A stretch of 64,000 nucleotides of DNA from Hyphomicrobiales bacterium (GCA_900473185.1 UCKU01000027.1:62001-126000); one strand, 5' to 3'; positions 34,858 through 43,492 are shown, numbered from the stretch's first letter. The notes: generated by a model from the sequence alone, not told the origin. Program-made: numbers and translations.

Positions 34858-35788
34858 AGTCGAAGAGGCTGGAGACGGACTCTTCCTGTGCCGTACGGCT
34901 GATGGCTTCGCCGATCAGCGGTGCTGTCGTCACGACGCGGATATTGTGGGCCGAGAGCACGGCCGTGGTTGGCTGGATGGAATCCGTGATGACGAGTTCG
35001 CGCAGTTTCGAGGAGGTGACGCGGGTGACGGCGCCGCCGGAGAGAACGCCATGGGTGATATAGGCGGTAACGCTGGAGGCGCCCTTGGCGAGCATGGCGT
35101 CGGCCGCGTTGCAGAGCGTGCCGCCGGAATCGACGATGTCGTCGATCAGCAGGCAGTCCTTGCCGGTAATGTCGCCAATGATGTTCATGACTTCGGATTC
35201 ACCCGGCCGATCGCGACGCTTGTCGACGATCGCCAGAAGACAGTCCAGCCGTTTGGCGAGCGCGCGGGCGCGCACCACGCCGCCGACGTCAGGCGAGACG
35301 ACCATGACGTTGCTGAGGTCATAGTGGCTCTTGATGTCGCGCGTCAAAACGGGCAGGGCAAAGAGGTTGTCTGTGGGGATATCGAAGAACCCCTGGATCT
35401 GCCCCGCATGGAGATCGAGCGTCATGACGCGGTCGGCGCCGGCTTCGGTAATCAGGTTTGCGACCAACTTGGCGGAGATCGGCGTGCGGCCGGAGGCGCG
35501 GCGGTCCTGACGGGCATAACCGAAATAGGGAAGCACGGCCGTGATGCGGCGAGCTGACGAACGACGCATCGCGTCGATCATGATCAGCAGTTCCATCAGG
35601 TGGTCGTTGGCGGGAAAGGCGGTGGGCTGCACGAGGAAGACGTCCTCACCGCGGACATTTTCCTGGATTTCCACGAAGATTTCCTGGTCGGCAAACCTTC
35701 GAACGCTGGCTTTCCCCAAGGGAACGTTGAGATAGGTGCAGATCGCTTCGGCGAGTTGCCGGTTCGAATTGCCTGCGAAAACCTTCAT
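34856..35788 (-). CDS. prs: Ribose-phosphate pyrophosphokinase
   Basis: A 310-residue class I PRPP synthase, making PRPP from ribose 5-phosphate and ATP for nucleotides, histidine and tryptophan. Conserved parts include FADQEIFVEIQENVRGEDVF, the metal/PRPP motif DLHAGQIQGFFDIPTDNL, VVSPDVGGVVRARALAK and the ribose-5-phosphate loop LLIDDIVDSGGTL. The length is standard. It follows a lipoprotein gene at 72 bases distance from an unusual AT-rich inverted repeat (35860-35894) that may belong to its control region. Confidence 0.96.
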   Translation of the reverse strand: MKVFAGNSNRQLAEAICTYLNVPLGKASVRRFADQEIFVEIQENVRGEDVFLVQPTAFPANDHLMELLIMIDAMRRSSARRITAVLPYFGYARQDRRASGRTPISAKLVANLITEAGADRVMTLDLHAGQIQGFFDIPTDNLFALPVLTRDIKSHYDLSNVMVVSPDVGGVVRARALAKRLDCLLAIVDKRRDRPGESEVMNIIGDITGKDCLLIDDIVDSGGTLCNAADAMLAKGASSVTAYITHGVLSGGAVTRVTSSKLRELVITDSIQPTTAVLSAHNIRVVTTAPLIGEAISRTAQEESVSSLFD

Positions 35789-35859
35789 TTTGGTCCGCCT
35801 GTTATGCGCTGATAGCCGCGCTTTTTAGCCAGCTTCCCGGTGAATGCAAGGGCTAAGGC

Positions 35860-35894
35860 GTCACATACTTTTATATTTATAAAAAGCTTGTGAC
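35860..35894. repeat. AT-rich inverted repeat upstream of prs
   Basis: GTCACA (35860-35865) with TGTGAC (35889-35894) and, inside, TTTTATA (35869-35875) with TATAAAA (35878-35884) form a two-level palindrome of 35 bases. It starts exactly at the stop codon of the lipoprotein gene (minus strand) and lies 72 bases before the prs start. No T tract follows on either strand, so a simple terminator is unlikely; an operator for prs, or an RNA element at the lipoprotein 3' end, is possible. Confidence 0.6.
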
Positions 35895-36730
35895 TAACCG
35901 CCCTGGCTTTGCCGCCAGGATGTGAACTCGGTGATCGTCTTTGAGGCGATCTGCTGCATCACGGAGGCGGGCACGCCAGCCCAGGGATCGGTCGCCGCCG
36001 TCGGCACGCTTTCCTGTCCCTGAATGCGGTGCAGGCGAGCGCCGGCATTGTCAAGCACGTCCCAGACATAGACTACTGTGACCTTGCCCTCGTCGCTGAA
36101 AGCGGAGAGGTAACCCTTCAGAATATAGTCGCTGCTGGTATCGTTGGAGCTCTTGATGGCAAGGCCATGAGCGCGGGCCTCTGCGCCAAGCTGGCGGGAC
36201 AGCGGGGTGACGGCTTGTACGGGCGCACCGATGATGGGCAGGAAGCGCACTGTGTTGCCGCGTACCGAGGTCGATGAGGAAACCGAAGGATCAAGGGCCG
36301 CTGTCTGCGTCGACTGCTGCTGCTGCTCGGCGGCGGACGGTGGCGCCAGTGATTGGCCTTCGATCGGTCCGGAGGCAGCGGGCGAAGAGCCGTCACGGGA
36401 AAGCGCATCGGCCTGGGCCTGCATGGTCGTCGGCGGAGCGCCGGTGCCGGGCCGGTAGGCTTGCGCTTGGTAGTTCGGCTGGGTCGGATAGGTCTGCTCG
36501 CTGTAGGCTGGCGTATAGCCGTTCCGGCGGGGTGCCGCCGGGAAGGTCCGTTGCTGCGCTCCGGCCATACGCTCGGCTTCGCTCTGCGTCACCGGTGTGG
36601 ATGAGCGCTGACTCATCGAAGAGTCGCCGATTTCCATCGGCGGCGTGAGCGTCAACGCATCGGTCGTGTTGCAAGCAGAAAGCAAGGCAAGACAGATCAG
36701 GAGCGTGGGCGCAGTCGCAACTCGCGTCAT
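35894..36730 (-). CDS. Outer-membrane-type lipoprotein, unknown function
   Basis: A 278-residue lipoprotein. The signal segment TAPTLLICLALLSAC ends in a lipobox (LLSAC), and the mature N-terminus begins C-N, so it is not retained by the D+2 rule. A disordered, Gln/Pro/Ser-rich spacer (about residues 35-150, with QQQQ) leads to a folded C-terminal half (TVRFLPIIGAPVQAVTPLSRQLG and later YILKGYLSAFSDEGKVTVVYVWDVLD). I use the ATG at 36730 because the signal peptide starts there; a GTG at 36751 is the alternative. No named domain is recognised. Its stop codon touches an inverted repeat ahead of prs. Confidence 0.75.
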   Translation of the reverse strand: MTRVATAPTLLICLALLSACNTTDALTLTPPMEIGDSSMSQRSSTPVTQSEAERMAGAQQRTFPAAPRRNGYTPAYSEQTYPTQPNYQAQAYRPGTGAPPTTMQAQADALSRDGSSPAASGPIEGQSLAPPSAAEQQQQSTQTAALDPSVSSSTSVRGNTVRFLPIIGAPVQAVTPLSRQLGAEARAHGLAIKSSNDTSSDYILKGYLSAFSDEGKVTVVYVWDVLDNAGARLHRIQGQESVPTAATDPWAGVPASVMQQIASKTITEFTSWRQSQGG

Positions 36731-36832
36731 CCCTCGGTTCGTCCTTCCCACAATCGCATCAGCCCCGTGCGAATTTATGGGGGTGGGGGGACCTGTCTGT
36801 CAATTCCGGATTTTTGCCGGTGATTGCGGAGG

Positions 36833-37984
36833 TTAGACCCCGATGAAATCCAGCGGATGGCGCGAAAGTGCACGCGGGGCTTCACCTGTCGTCAGATAGG
36901 TCTGTCCGAGGGTCATGGCTGTGCCTGTGTCGGAATCTGCAATGATCATGTGCACGAAGAGCGACATGCTCGGCTCGATCGGCTGCGGGTTGCCGGCATG
37001 GAACATCTGGTGCTCCATCCAGGACGGCGAGAAGCGCGCGCCGAGCGAGTAGCCGCAGGCATTCAGGCGATGGCGAGCGAGGCCGCGCTCGTCCATGATC
37101 CTCGCATGCATGTCGAAGACATCGCCGAAGGAATGGCCGGGCTTCAGCACGGTCTCGATCGCCTGGATCGTTTCGAGGCAGGCATTGTAGAGTTCTCGGT
37201 GGCGGTGCGTCGGCTCGCCGATGACGATCGTGCGCATCATGGCGGCATGATAATGCGCGTAAACGCCAGCCCATTCGAGAGTCAGCTGATCATTGGCGTC
37301 GAGCTTGCGGCGGCCGGCCTTGTAGCGGCAGAGCAGTGCATCCGCACCGGAGCCGATGATGAACTCGTTGGCCGGATAGTCGCCGCCGCCGGAGAAGATC
37401 GCGCCCTGCATGGCGGCGAGGATATCGGCCTCATCGGCGTCAGGCTTGGTCAGGCGGATCGCTGCATCCAGCGCATCGTCTGCCAGCACGGCGGCATGCT
37501 CGACATAGGCGACCTCGGTCGGGCTCTTGATGAGGCGCAGGCGGCTGACGAGGTAGGAGGCATCGCTGATCTGGCCGAAGGTGGTCAGCTGCGCGTCAAG
37601 CAGCCGGGCGACATGGCCGGTCATGCCATGCGTGTCGTATTCGACGCCGATGCGGGCGCCGAGCAGATCCATTTCGACCAGCAGGTTCTTGAGGTCCATC
37701 GTCGGATCGGCATTGACGCGGTCGACCCAGACATGGATGTCGTCGATAACGGAGGTGTGCCGGGCCTGACGCAGGTCGGCCGAGCGGGTGAGGAGCGTCA
37801 TTGTGCCGTCAGCCTTGACGACCAGCGTCTGGAAGAAGCAGTAGCCGAACGTGTCGTAGCCGGTCAGCCAGTACATGCTCTCCTGCGCGAACAGCAGCAG
37901 GGCATCGAGCTTTTCTTCCTTCATCTTGTCCGTCAGGCGGGCAAGCCGGCTTGCGAATTCAGCCCGTTCGAAATGAAGTGCCAT
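36833..37984 (-). CDS. M24 family (creatinase-like) hydrolase lacking the metal ligands
   Basis: A 383-residue protein with the two-part M24B layout: N-terminal creatinase-N domain (1-150) and pita-bread domain. The five metal ligands of Xaa-Pro peptidases are replaced: the first Asp is Glu in LTLEWAGVY, the second is Ala in HYHAAMMRT, the metal histidine is Ser in CGYSLGARF, and the glutamate after PSMSL is not conserved (FVHMII). This matches the metal-free branch with creatinase and ectoine hydrolase, so a peptidase role is unlikely. It lies five bases after pgeF and ends the lgt-midA-pgeF run. Substrate unknown. Confidence 0.8.
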   Translation of the reverse strand: MALHFERAEFASRLARLTDKMKEEKLDALLLFAQESMYWLTGYDTFGYCFFQTLVVKADGTMTLLTRSADLRQARHTSVIDDIHVWVDRVNADPTMDLKNLLVEMDLLGARIGVEYDTHGMTGHVARLLDAQLTTFGQISDASYLVSRLRLIKSPTEVAYVEHAAVLADDALDAAIRLTKPDADEADILAAMQGAIFSGGGDYPANEFIIGSGADALLCRYKAGRRKLDANDQLTLEWAGVYAHYHAAMMRTIVIGEPTHRHRELYNACLETIQAIETVLKPGHSFGDVFDMHARIMDERGLARHRLNACGYSLGARFSPSWMEHQMFHAGNPQPIEPSMSLFVHMIIADSDTGTAMTLGQTYLTTGEAPRALSRHPLDFIGV

Positions 37985-37989
37985 GCTGC

Positions 37990-38784
37990 TTACATCTCCC
38001 TGATGCTGATCGCCGAAATCTGGCGGCCGTAATCCGGCTCCTTTTTATGTGTGGTTCGCCGATAGGAAAAAAAGCGCTCGCTATCGGGATAAGTGCAGAG
38101 ACCGAGGCTTTCGGCACGCACGCCCGCGCTTTTCAGCCGATCGACGGTCAGTCCCGGCAGGTCGAACATGGCGTGACCCGCTGTCGGGGAGGGGATGAAG
38201 TAGCGCTCATAGGCCGGATCATAGGCGAGGAAGCGCTCGACGAATTCCGGACCGACCTCATAGCTTGCCTGGCTGATCGAGGGGCCGAGGCACGCGACGA
38301 TGTTGTCCTTGTCGGCACCAAGGGCCTCCATGGCATCGATGGTGTTTTCAAGCACACCTGTCAGAGCGCCCTTCCAGCCGGCATGGGCGGCGCCGATGAC
38401 GCGGTTTTCAGGGTCGGCGAACAGGATCGGGCCACAGTCGGCTGCAAGCACACCAAGCGCGATACCAGGCGTTGCCGTGACCATCGCATCAGCCGGCGGC
38501 CGGTCGCCGTCATAGTCCGGTCCGATGGTGACGACGTCAGGCGAATGGACCTGATGGACGGTTGCCAGTCGCTCGACCGGCAGGTCGAACCAAGCGGCGA
38601 CGCGTCTGCGGTTCTCCTGCACATTTTCGCGCTCGTCATGCGAGCCAAGGCCGACATTGAGGCCGCGATATATGCCCTGCGAAACGCCGCCTGCGCGGGT
38701 GAAATAGCCGTGGCGGATCGCGCCGCCGGCCGCTTCGTTCAGCAGCGCGCTTTCGATCGGTGCTGGAGAGGCCGCGTCTGTCAT
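37990..38784 (-). CDS. pgeF: Peptidoglycan editing factor PgeF (YfiH/laccase-domain family)
   Basis: About 264 residues from Met at 38784 (an in-frame ATG pair at 38823/38820 would add 13; the choice is uncertain). The family motifs are clear: RHGYFTRAGGVSQGIYRGLNV, HQVHSPDV, LAADCGPILFAD and GAAHAGWKGALTGV, where two histidines and a cysteine bind zinc. PgeF relatives remove wrongly incorporated L-serine-containing muropeptides; purine nucleosidase activity has also been reported for this family. It is transcribed with lgt, midA and the M24 gene. Confidence 0.88.
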   Translation of the reverse strand: MTDAASPAPIESALLNEAAGGAIRHGYFTRAGGVSQGIYRGLNVGLGSHDERENVQENRRRVAAWFDLPVERLATVHQVHSPDVVTIGPDYDGDRPPADAMVTATPGIALGVLAADCGPILFADPENRVIGAAHAGWKGALTGVLENTIDAMEALGADKDNIVACLGPSISQASYEVGPEFVERFLAYDPAYERYFIPSPTAGHAMFDLPGLTVDRLKSAGVRAESLGLCTYPDSERFFSYRRTTHKKEPDYGRQISAISIREM

Positions 38785-38889
38785 GTGATATTCCGGTTTT
38801 TGGAGAGGGATCGACGTCATCATGGCCGGATCTCGTCCGGCGCAGCGGTGCCATTTTGCGGCGGATGTTGGCGAGCGTAAGGCTGGCTG

Positions 38890-39990
38890 TCAATCCACCG
38901 GACGGAACGGCATCAGGTCGATCGCCGGATAGGAGACAGCGAGCACCTTGAAGAGTTCGCCCATGCGGCCTTCACCTGCCCCGGCGAGCCGGTCGACCGC
39001 GCTCTGTATGATCTGCTGGGTGTTCGGCTCGCGGTCGCGGCCGAGGGCTGCGGCGCGCTCGAGAATACCAAGGCCGGTCAGGAAGTCGCCCTGATGCAGC
39101 GCGCCGTTAATGTGCACGCCGGCAGAGGCTGCCGTCTCCGCCAGCTGCTGGAAATCGACATGACTTGTGAGGTCTGCTTCGCCGGGATGGGCAAGCGGCG
39201 GATCGAATTCGTGCATGCGCACGGCCTGGAGCGTATCGCCGAAGCCGGTGACGAGATGCCCGTAGTCTATTGAGAGCGCCGTGCCGCTGAAGATCCGCAG
39301 CCTTTCGCAGATAGCGCTCATGACCGCCTGGCGGGCGGGCGAGATCTCGAATAGCGTCCCAGCAGGTACGTTCTGCGCAGGCTCCGGCAGCAGGGCCGAA
39401 TCGATGCCGGCAACGCCGGCCGCAAACATCAGCTCTCCATCCGCGTCGAGGCCGACCATACGTTCGCGGAAGCCGGTCGGTGTACGCACGAACTGGCGGA
39501 TCGGGATCGCGTCGAAGAGTTCGTTGGCGACGATCAGCGTGAAGCCCGGCGGCACTTCGTCGAAGCCGCCATGCCAGCTGATCTTGCCCTCATAGTCTTC
39601 CAGCGTCTGGCCCTGGACATCGCGCAGGCGTTCGCTGGTTTCGACGAGATGGACCGTCATGTTGTCGAAGAGCGGCGGAGCGATGCGCGAGATCACGCGC
39701 AGCATGTCCGCCATCATCGTGCCGCGGCCGGGGCCGATTTCGACGAGGCGGACGCCGGCCGGTGTCGAATGACGCTGCCAGGCGTGCACGACAAAGACGC
39801 CGATCATTTCGCCGAAGAGCTGGCTGACTTCGGGCGCGGTGACGAAATCGCCGGAGCGGCCGAAGGGTTCGCGGGTGCGGTAGTAGCCGTGTTCGGGATC
39901 GGCCAGGCACAGCGAGAAATAGTCGGTGACGCTGATCGGCCCGTTTGCCTGAATGATCGTCTTGATCTTTTCGTTTAAAGCGGTGGTCAT
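38890..39990 (-). CDS. SAM-dependent protein methyltransferase, MidA/NDUFAF7 family
   Basis: A 366-residue DUF185 protein. The N-terminus SVTDYFSLCLADPEHGYYRT and FGRSGDFVTAPEVSQLFGEMI is diagnostic, followed by the SAM motif RLVEIGPGRGTMMADML. The mitochondrial relative NDUFAF7 methylates an arginine of the complex I subunit NDUFS2 during assembly; a similar role on NuoD is expected in this aerobic alphaproteobacterium. It starts 19 bases after lgt and precedes pgeF. This order is conserved in many Rhizobiales. Confidence 0.9.
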   Translation of the reverse strand: MTTALNEKIKTIIQANGPISVTDYFSLCLADPEHGYYRTREPFGRSGDFVTAPEVSQLFGEMIGVFVVHAWQRHSTPAGVRLVEIGPGRGTMMADMLRVISRIAPPLFDNMTVHLVETSERLRDVQGQTLEDYEGKISWHGGFDEVPPGFTLIVANELFDAIPIRQFVRTPTGFRERMVGLDADGELMFAAGVAGIDSALLPEPAQNVPAGTLFEISPARQAVMSAICERLRIFSGTALSIDYGHLVTGFGDTLQAVRMHEFDPPLAHPGEADLTSHVDFQQLAETAASAGVHINGALHQGDFLTGLGILERAAALGRDREPNTQQIIQSAVDRLAGAGEGRMGELFKVLAVSYPAIDLMPFRPVD

Positions 39991-40009
39991 AGCAGCAGTT
40001 CCGGTAGCT

Positions 40010-40831
40010 TCAGTGCTGCAATGCAGCAGCCTGACGGCGGGCGCGGAAGGTCGCCCAAAGGCCGAGAAGGATCATCGGGAAGGACAGGACCATGCCCATG
40101 GTCAGCCAGTTCGTTCCGAGCAGATAGCCGAGCTGCGCATCCGGCTCGCGGAAGAATTCCACGAAGATGCGCGAGAGCGCGTAGCCGCAGACGAAGACGC
40201 CGGTGATGAGGCCGGGGCTCTTCAGGGCCTTGGCGCCGTAGACGAGGGCGGCAAGGACGAGCAGCAGGACGATGCCTTCGAGGCCGGCTTCGTAGAGCTG
40301 GCTCGGATGGCGGGCGAAGGGGCCGCCAGTTGGGAAGACGACTGCCCAGGGCACGTCCGTCAGCCTGCCCCAGAGCTCGCCGTTGATGAAATTGGCGATA
40401 CGGCCGAAGAACAGGCCGCAGGGCACCACCGTCGCAACGATATCGAAGAGGTTCCAGATCGGGATGCGGTTGCGGCGGGCAAAGAGGATCATGGCGATCG
40501 TCGTGCCGGTCAGACCGCCGTGGAAGGACATGCCGCCGTTCCAGATCTGCACGGCGCGGATCGGATTTTCGATGATGGCGCCGAGATCGTAGAAGAGGAT
40601 GTAGCCGATGCGGCCGCCGAGGACGATGCCGAGGGCTGCCCAGACAATGAAGTCGTCGAGCTGGGCCCTTGATATGGGCGAGGTATTGTTCGGCCAGAGT
40701 GCGTCGTTTGCAGCAATGCGGCGGGCATAGGCCCAGCCGAGCAGGATGCCGGCAACATAGGCCAGGCCATACCAATGAATCGCCAGCGGGCCGATCGAAA
40801 AAGCGATCGGGTCGATATTAGGGAAAGGCAT
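40010..40831 (-). CDS. lgt: Phosphatidylglycerol-prolipoprotein diacylglyceryl transferase
   Basis: An integral inner-membrane enzyme that adds diacylglycerol to the lipobox cysteine of lipoproteins. The signature GRIANFINGELWGR, the SFHGGLTG active-site histidine segment and the later RHPSQLYEAGLEG and FFREPD are intact, with about seven membrane segments. I start at MPFPNIDP (ATG at 40831, 273 residues) since the conserved sequence begins there; in-frame starts up to 40933 exist. It is the first gene of lgt-midA-pgeF-M24 and is needed for the lipoprotein at 35.9-36.7 kb. Confidence 0.93.
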   Translation of the reverse strand: MPFPNIDPIAFSIGPLAIHWYGLAYVAGILLGWAYARRIAANDALWPNNTSPISRAQLDDFIVWAALGIVLGGRIGYILFYDLGAIIENPIRAVQIWNGGMSFHGGLTGTTIAMILFARRNRIPIWNLFDIVATVVPCGLFFGRIANFINGELWGRLTDVPWAVVFPTGGPFARHPSQLYEAGLEGIVLLLVLAALVYGAKALKSPGLITGVFVCGYALSRIFVEFFREPDAQLGYLLGTNWLTMGMVLSFPMILLGLWATFRARRQAAALQH

Positions 40832-41053
40832 TATAGCAAGAAGATCAGCAGCTATCGGCAAGGTTTTCCCACCCGTTAAGATGCGCGGAACATGGCGCTG
40901 CGATCTTTGGCGGTCAAGTGCCTTGTTCGTCACGGCCCCGTGCGCAAGGGCTTATCCCGTGTAAAGCGCTTGCATCCTTAACGGCGAAGCCCTACCTCCA
41001 TTTCAGTGGCCGCAAGGCCTGACATTCACGTCGTGCGAAGGGAGAAATACGCC

Positions 41054-41314
41054 ATGACGACCGGAACGAACCGCATCATGGATGAATTCGCCAAGCTGAT
41101 GACTGATGCGGCAGGTGCCGCGCAGGGTGTGCGCAAGGAGGTCGAGACCGCCTTCAACGCTCATGCCGAGCGCTGGCTGAACAGCATGGATGTCGTCAAG
41201 CGCGAGGAATTCGAAGCCGTGCGTGAAATGGCGATCAAGGCCCGTGACGAAAACGAGGCGCTCGCAGCCCGTATCGCTGCGCTCGAAGCCAAGCTCGCCG
41301 CAAAGGGCAAGTGA
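41054..41314 (+). CDS. ubiK: Accessory factor UbiK family protein (BMFP domain)
   Basis: An 86-residue coiled-coil protein. MDEFAKLMTDAAGAAQGVRKEVE and VVKREEFEAVREMA, ending NEALAARIAALEAKLA, is the BMFP/DUF526 pattern. Its E. coli relative UbiK helps the ubiquinone biosynthesis complex work under aerobic growth, and related proteins promote membrane fusion in vitro. The ATG at 41054 follows GAAGGGAGAAA. The gene stands alone, divergent from lgt; about 400 bases of non-coding sequence follow. Confidence 0.85.
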   Translation: MTTGTNRIMDEFAKLMTDAAGAAQGVRKEVETAFNAHAERWLNSMDVVKREEFEAVREMAIKARDENEALAARIAALEAKLAAKGK

Positions 41315-41715
41315 TATCAGCTTAAAGAAGATGCTGTATAAGGTGCGGCGTGGCCCATATGTTACATGCCGCATCGTGGATAAAAAAATCGGTTGTGATT
41401 TTTCACCTGTGGACACTGCCAAAAAAGCCAATGGGCAGAGTCTTTTACCTCCCCCGCTGAATTTGATTCCATAAGTGCTTTCCACAGCAGGTCCGGCCAA
41501 ATTTCCGTGAAGGGGGCTGGCAGGGTGCGAGGGGCATTATACACTGATTTTAAATGATGATTCGAAGCGAATTGGTAAGCTCCGGGCAGGTTCACTGCGT
41601 TAGTCTGGCAGCGGTTCAGCGATCATCCCCAGTGGTTGTTTCCGGTATTGCGTGTGTCTCGTTTTGTGTTTTTCACGAAGTTAGGCCGCATTCATTCCGG
41701 TCAAGAAGGTGCTGC
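41315..41715. other. 400-base intergenic region after ubiK
   Basis: It contains a possible short hairpin (TGCGGC with GCCGCA about 41345-41372) and several A/T runs but no T-tract terminator, no frame with a good ribosome site and no repeat I recognise. It must hold the promoter of the YbjN-type gene at 41716; a small RNA cannot be excluded. Confidence 0.4.
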
Positions 41716-42216
41716 ATGAGCCTTATGGAATTGGAAGTCGAACGCCAGTCGAACCCGGTCGACATGATCGAGTACGTGGCTTCAAACAATGACTGGGCCT
41801 TCGAGCGCTCCGGCGAAGACGAGATCGCGATGACGGTCGAAGGTCGCTGGGCCGACTATCACGTCTCCTTCTCGTGGATGGAGGAATTCGAAGCGCTGCA
41901 TCTTGGCTGCGCCTTTGACATCAAGGTTCCCGAAATCAGGGTCAACGAGGTAGTGAAGCTGCTCTCGGCGATCAACGGCCAGGTGCTGATGGGGCATTTC
42001 GACCTGTGGCGGCAGGAAGATGTCGTCATCTTCCGCCAGTCGCTACTGCTTGCCGGCGGTGCCGAGCCCACCAACCGTCAGGTGGAAGTTCTGCTTTCCA
42101 GCGCGCTCGATACCTGCGAAGCTTATTATCAAGCTTTCCAGTTCGTCGTCTGGTCCGGTATGGAAGCCAACAAGGCGATGGAAGCGGTCCTGTTTGAAAC
42201 CGTCGGTGAGGCGTAA
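41716..42216 (+). CDS. YbjN domain-containing protein
   Basis: A 166-residue acidic protein. SNPVDMIEYVASNNDWAFER and EDEIAMTVEGRWADYHVSF, then LMGHFDLWRQEDVVIFRQSLLL, match the YbjN/secretion-chaperone-like fold found in alphaproteobacteria (170-residue class). The function is unknown; E. coli YbjN affects motility and stress behaviour. The ATG at 41716 is preceded by AAGAAGG. It is three bases before proC, so the two are surely co-transcribed, a neighbourhood conserved in rhizobia. Confidence 0.83.
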   Translation: MSLMELEVERQSNPVDMIEYVASNNDWAFERSGEDEIAMTVEGRWADYHVSFSWMEEFEALHLGCAFDIKVPEIRVNEVVKLLSAINGQVLMGHFDLWRQEDVVIFRQSLLLAGGAEPTNRQVEVLLSSALDTCEAYYQAFQFVVWSGMEANKAMEAVLFETVGEA

Positions 42217-42219
42217 AAC

Positions 42220-43047
42220 ATGCCTGCGAATGCCTTTTCCGCTGCCAATCCGGTCGTTCTCGTCGGTGCCGGCAATATGGGCGGAGCGATGCTCTCCGGC
42301 TGGCTGAAGAGCGGCGTTCCGGGCTCTGCCGTGGTCGTGGTCGATCCCGGCCCATCGTCGGCCATGCTGGCGACCATTGCCGATGCGGGTGCCTCCCATG
42401 TCACCGCCGCTCCTGCCAGTCTCAAGGCCGGGGTCCTGTTCCTTGCCGTGAAGCCGCAGGTGATGGAAGCCGTGCTTCCGGCGGTCAAGAGTGTCGTAGG
42501 GCCTCAGACGGTGGTGGTTTCGGTCGCTGCCGGCAAGACGCTCGCCTTCCTCGAAAAGCATCTCGGCGAGGCGGCCATGGTGCGCGCCATGCCGAACACG
42601 CCTGCCATGGTCGGGCGCGGTGTGACCGGCGCCTATGCCAATGCGCGTGTCAGCGCCGAGCAGCGCGACGGCGTCAATGCTCTTCTTCGTGTGTCCGGCC
42701 CGGTCGAGTGGGTGCCTTCCGAATCCGATATCGATTCCGTGACGGCGCTGTCGGGCAGCGGGCCTGCTTATGTGTTTTATCTCGTCGAATGTATGGCAGA
42801 AGCGGGCCGTAAACTTGGCCTGCGGGCGGACCTTGCCATGCGTCTTGCGCGGGAAACTGTCGCGGGGGCTGGTGAGCTGCTGCACCAGTCCCCCGACGAC
42901 GCTGCGCGCCTGCGCCAGAACGTCACCTCGCCGGGCGGCACGACTGCGGCTGCACTTTCCGTATTGATGGCTGAAGATGGCATGCAGCCGCTGTTCGACG
43001 AGGCGCTCGCGGCTGCCCGCAAGCGCGCCGAAGAGCTCGCCGGCTGA
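42220..43047 (+). CDS. proC: Pyrroline-5-carboxylate reductase
   Basis: A 275-residue ProC, last step of proline synthesis (NAD(P)H-dependent). The Rossmann motif VLVGAGNMGGAM, VRAMPNTPAMVGRG and the C-terminal dimer/active-site region TALSGSGPAYVFYLVECM and NVTSPGGTTAAAL are all intact. It starts three bases after the YbjN gene and is followed 11 bases later by the interrupted CsaA-like gene; the three form one transcription unit. Confidence 0.95.
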   Translation: MPANAFSAANPVVLVGAGNMGGAMLSGWLKSGVPGSAVVVVDPGPSSAMLATIADAGASHVTAAPASLKAGVLFLAVKPQVMEAVLPAVKSVVGPQTVVVSVAAGKTLAFLEKHLGEAAMVRAMPNTPAMVGRGVTGAYANARVSAEQRDGVNALLRVSGPVEWVPSESDIDSVTALSGSGPAYVFYLVECMAEAGRKLGLRADLAMRLARETVAGAGELLHQSPDDAARLRQNVTSPGGTTAAALSVLMAEDGMQPLFDEALAAARKRAEELAG

Positions 43048-43058
43048 GAAAGACTGTT

Positions 43059-43400
43059 ATGGCTGAAGAGATCACTTTTGCTGATTTCGAGCGCGTGGAT
43101 ATCCGTGTCGGGACCATCATCGAGGCAAATCCCTTTCCGGAAGCACGAAAGCCGGCGATCAAGCTGCTCATCGATTTCGGCTCCGAGATCGGCGTCAAGA
43201 AATCTTCGGCGCAGATCGCGGTTCATTATTCGCCGGAACGGCTCGTCGGGCGACAGGTGCTCGCCGTTGTCAACTTTCCGCCGCGCTAGATTGGCCCGTT
43301 CCGCTCGGAAGTGCTGACGCTCGGTTTTGCCGATGAGAATGGCGATATCGTCCTTGCGGCTGTCGAGCGGCCGGTGCCGAACGGCCAGAAGCTGATGTAG
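43059..43400 (+). pseudogene. csaA: CsaA-like tRNA-binding protein gene interrupted by TAG
   Basis: The frame begins at ATG 43059 and encodes 76 residues of a CsaA/YgjH-type tRNA-binding domain (FADFERVDIRVGTIIEANPF, then VNFPPR) before TAG at 43287-43289. Without frameshift the same frame continues IGPFRSEVLTLGFADENGD and ERPVPNGQKLM to TAG at 43398-43400, which is the expected C-terminal part; a glutamine (CAG) normally lies where the stop is. A single C-to-T change explains it. The 113-residue total is normal for the family. It may be a recent pseudogene, a sequencing error or a read-through site. Confidence 0.85.
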
Positions 43401-43414
43401 GCCGGCCAGGTCGG

Positions 43415-43474
43415 TCAGCTGCCTTTCACGACTGCATAGATAATCTGGTCTTCGCCGAAGCGCATTTCCGGCTG
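43415..43474 (-). pseudogene. Possible 3' remnant of a methyltransferase gene
   Basis: On the minus strand a short frame reads SQPEMRFGEDQIIYAVVKGS and stops at TGA (43417-43415). The segment resembles the C-terminal end of small SAM-dependent methyltransferases, but it is preceded by an in-frame stop within a few codons and by the end of the DUF1349 gene. I see no rest of the gene. Weak evidence. Confidence 0.25.
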
Positions 43475-43492
43475 ACTTTACGGCAAGCAGGC

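Noticed and set aside
41345..41372. Hairpin after ubiK as a terminator
   Set aside because: The stem is only six bases with an 18-base loop and no T tract follows.
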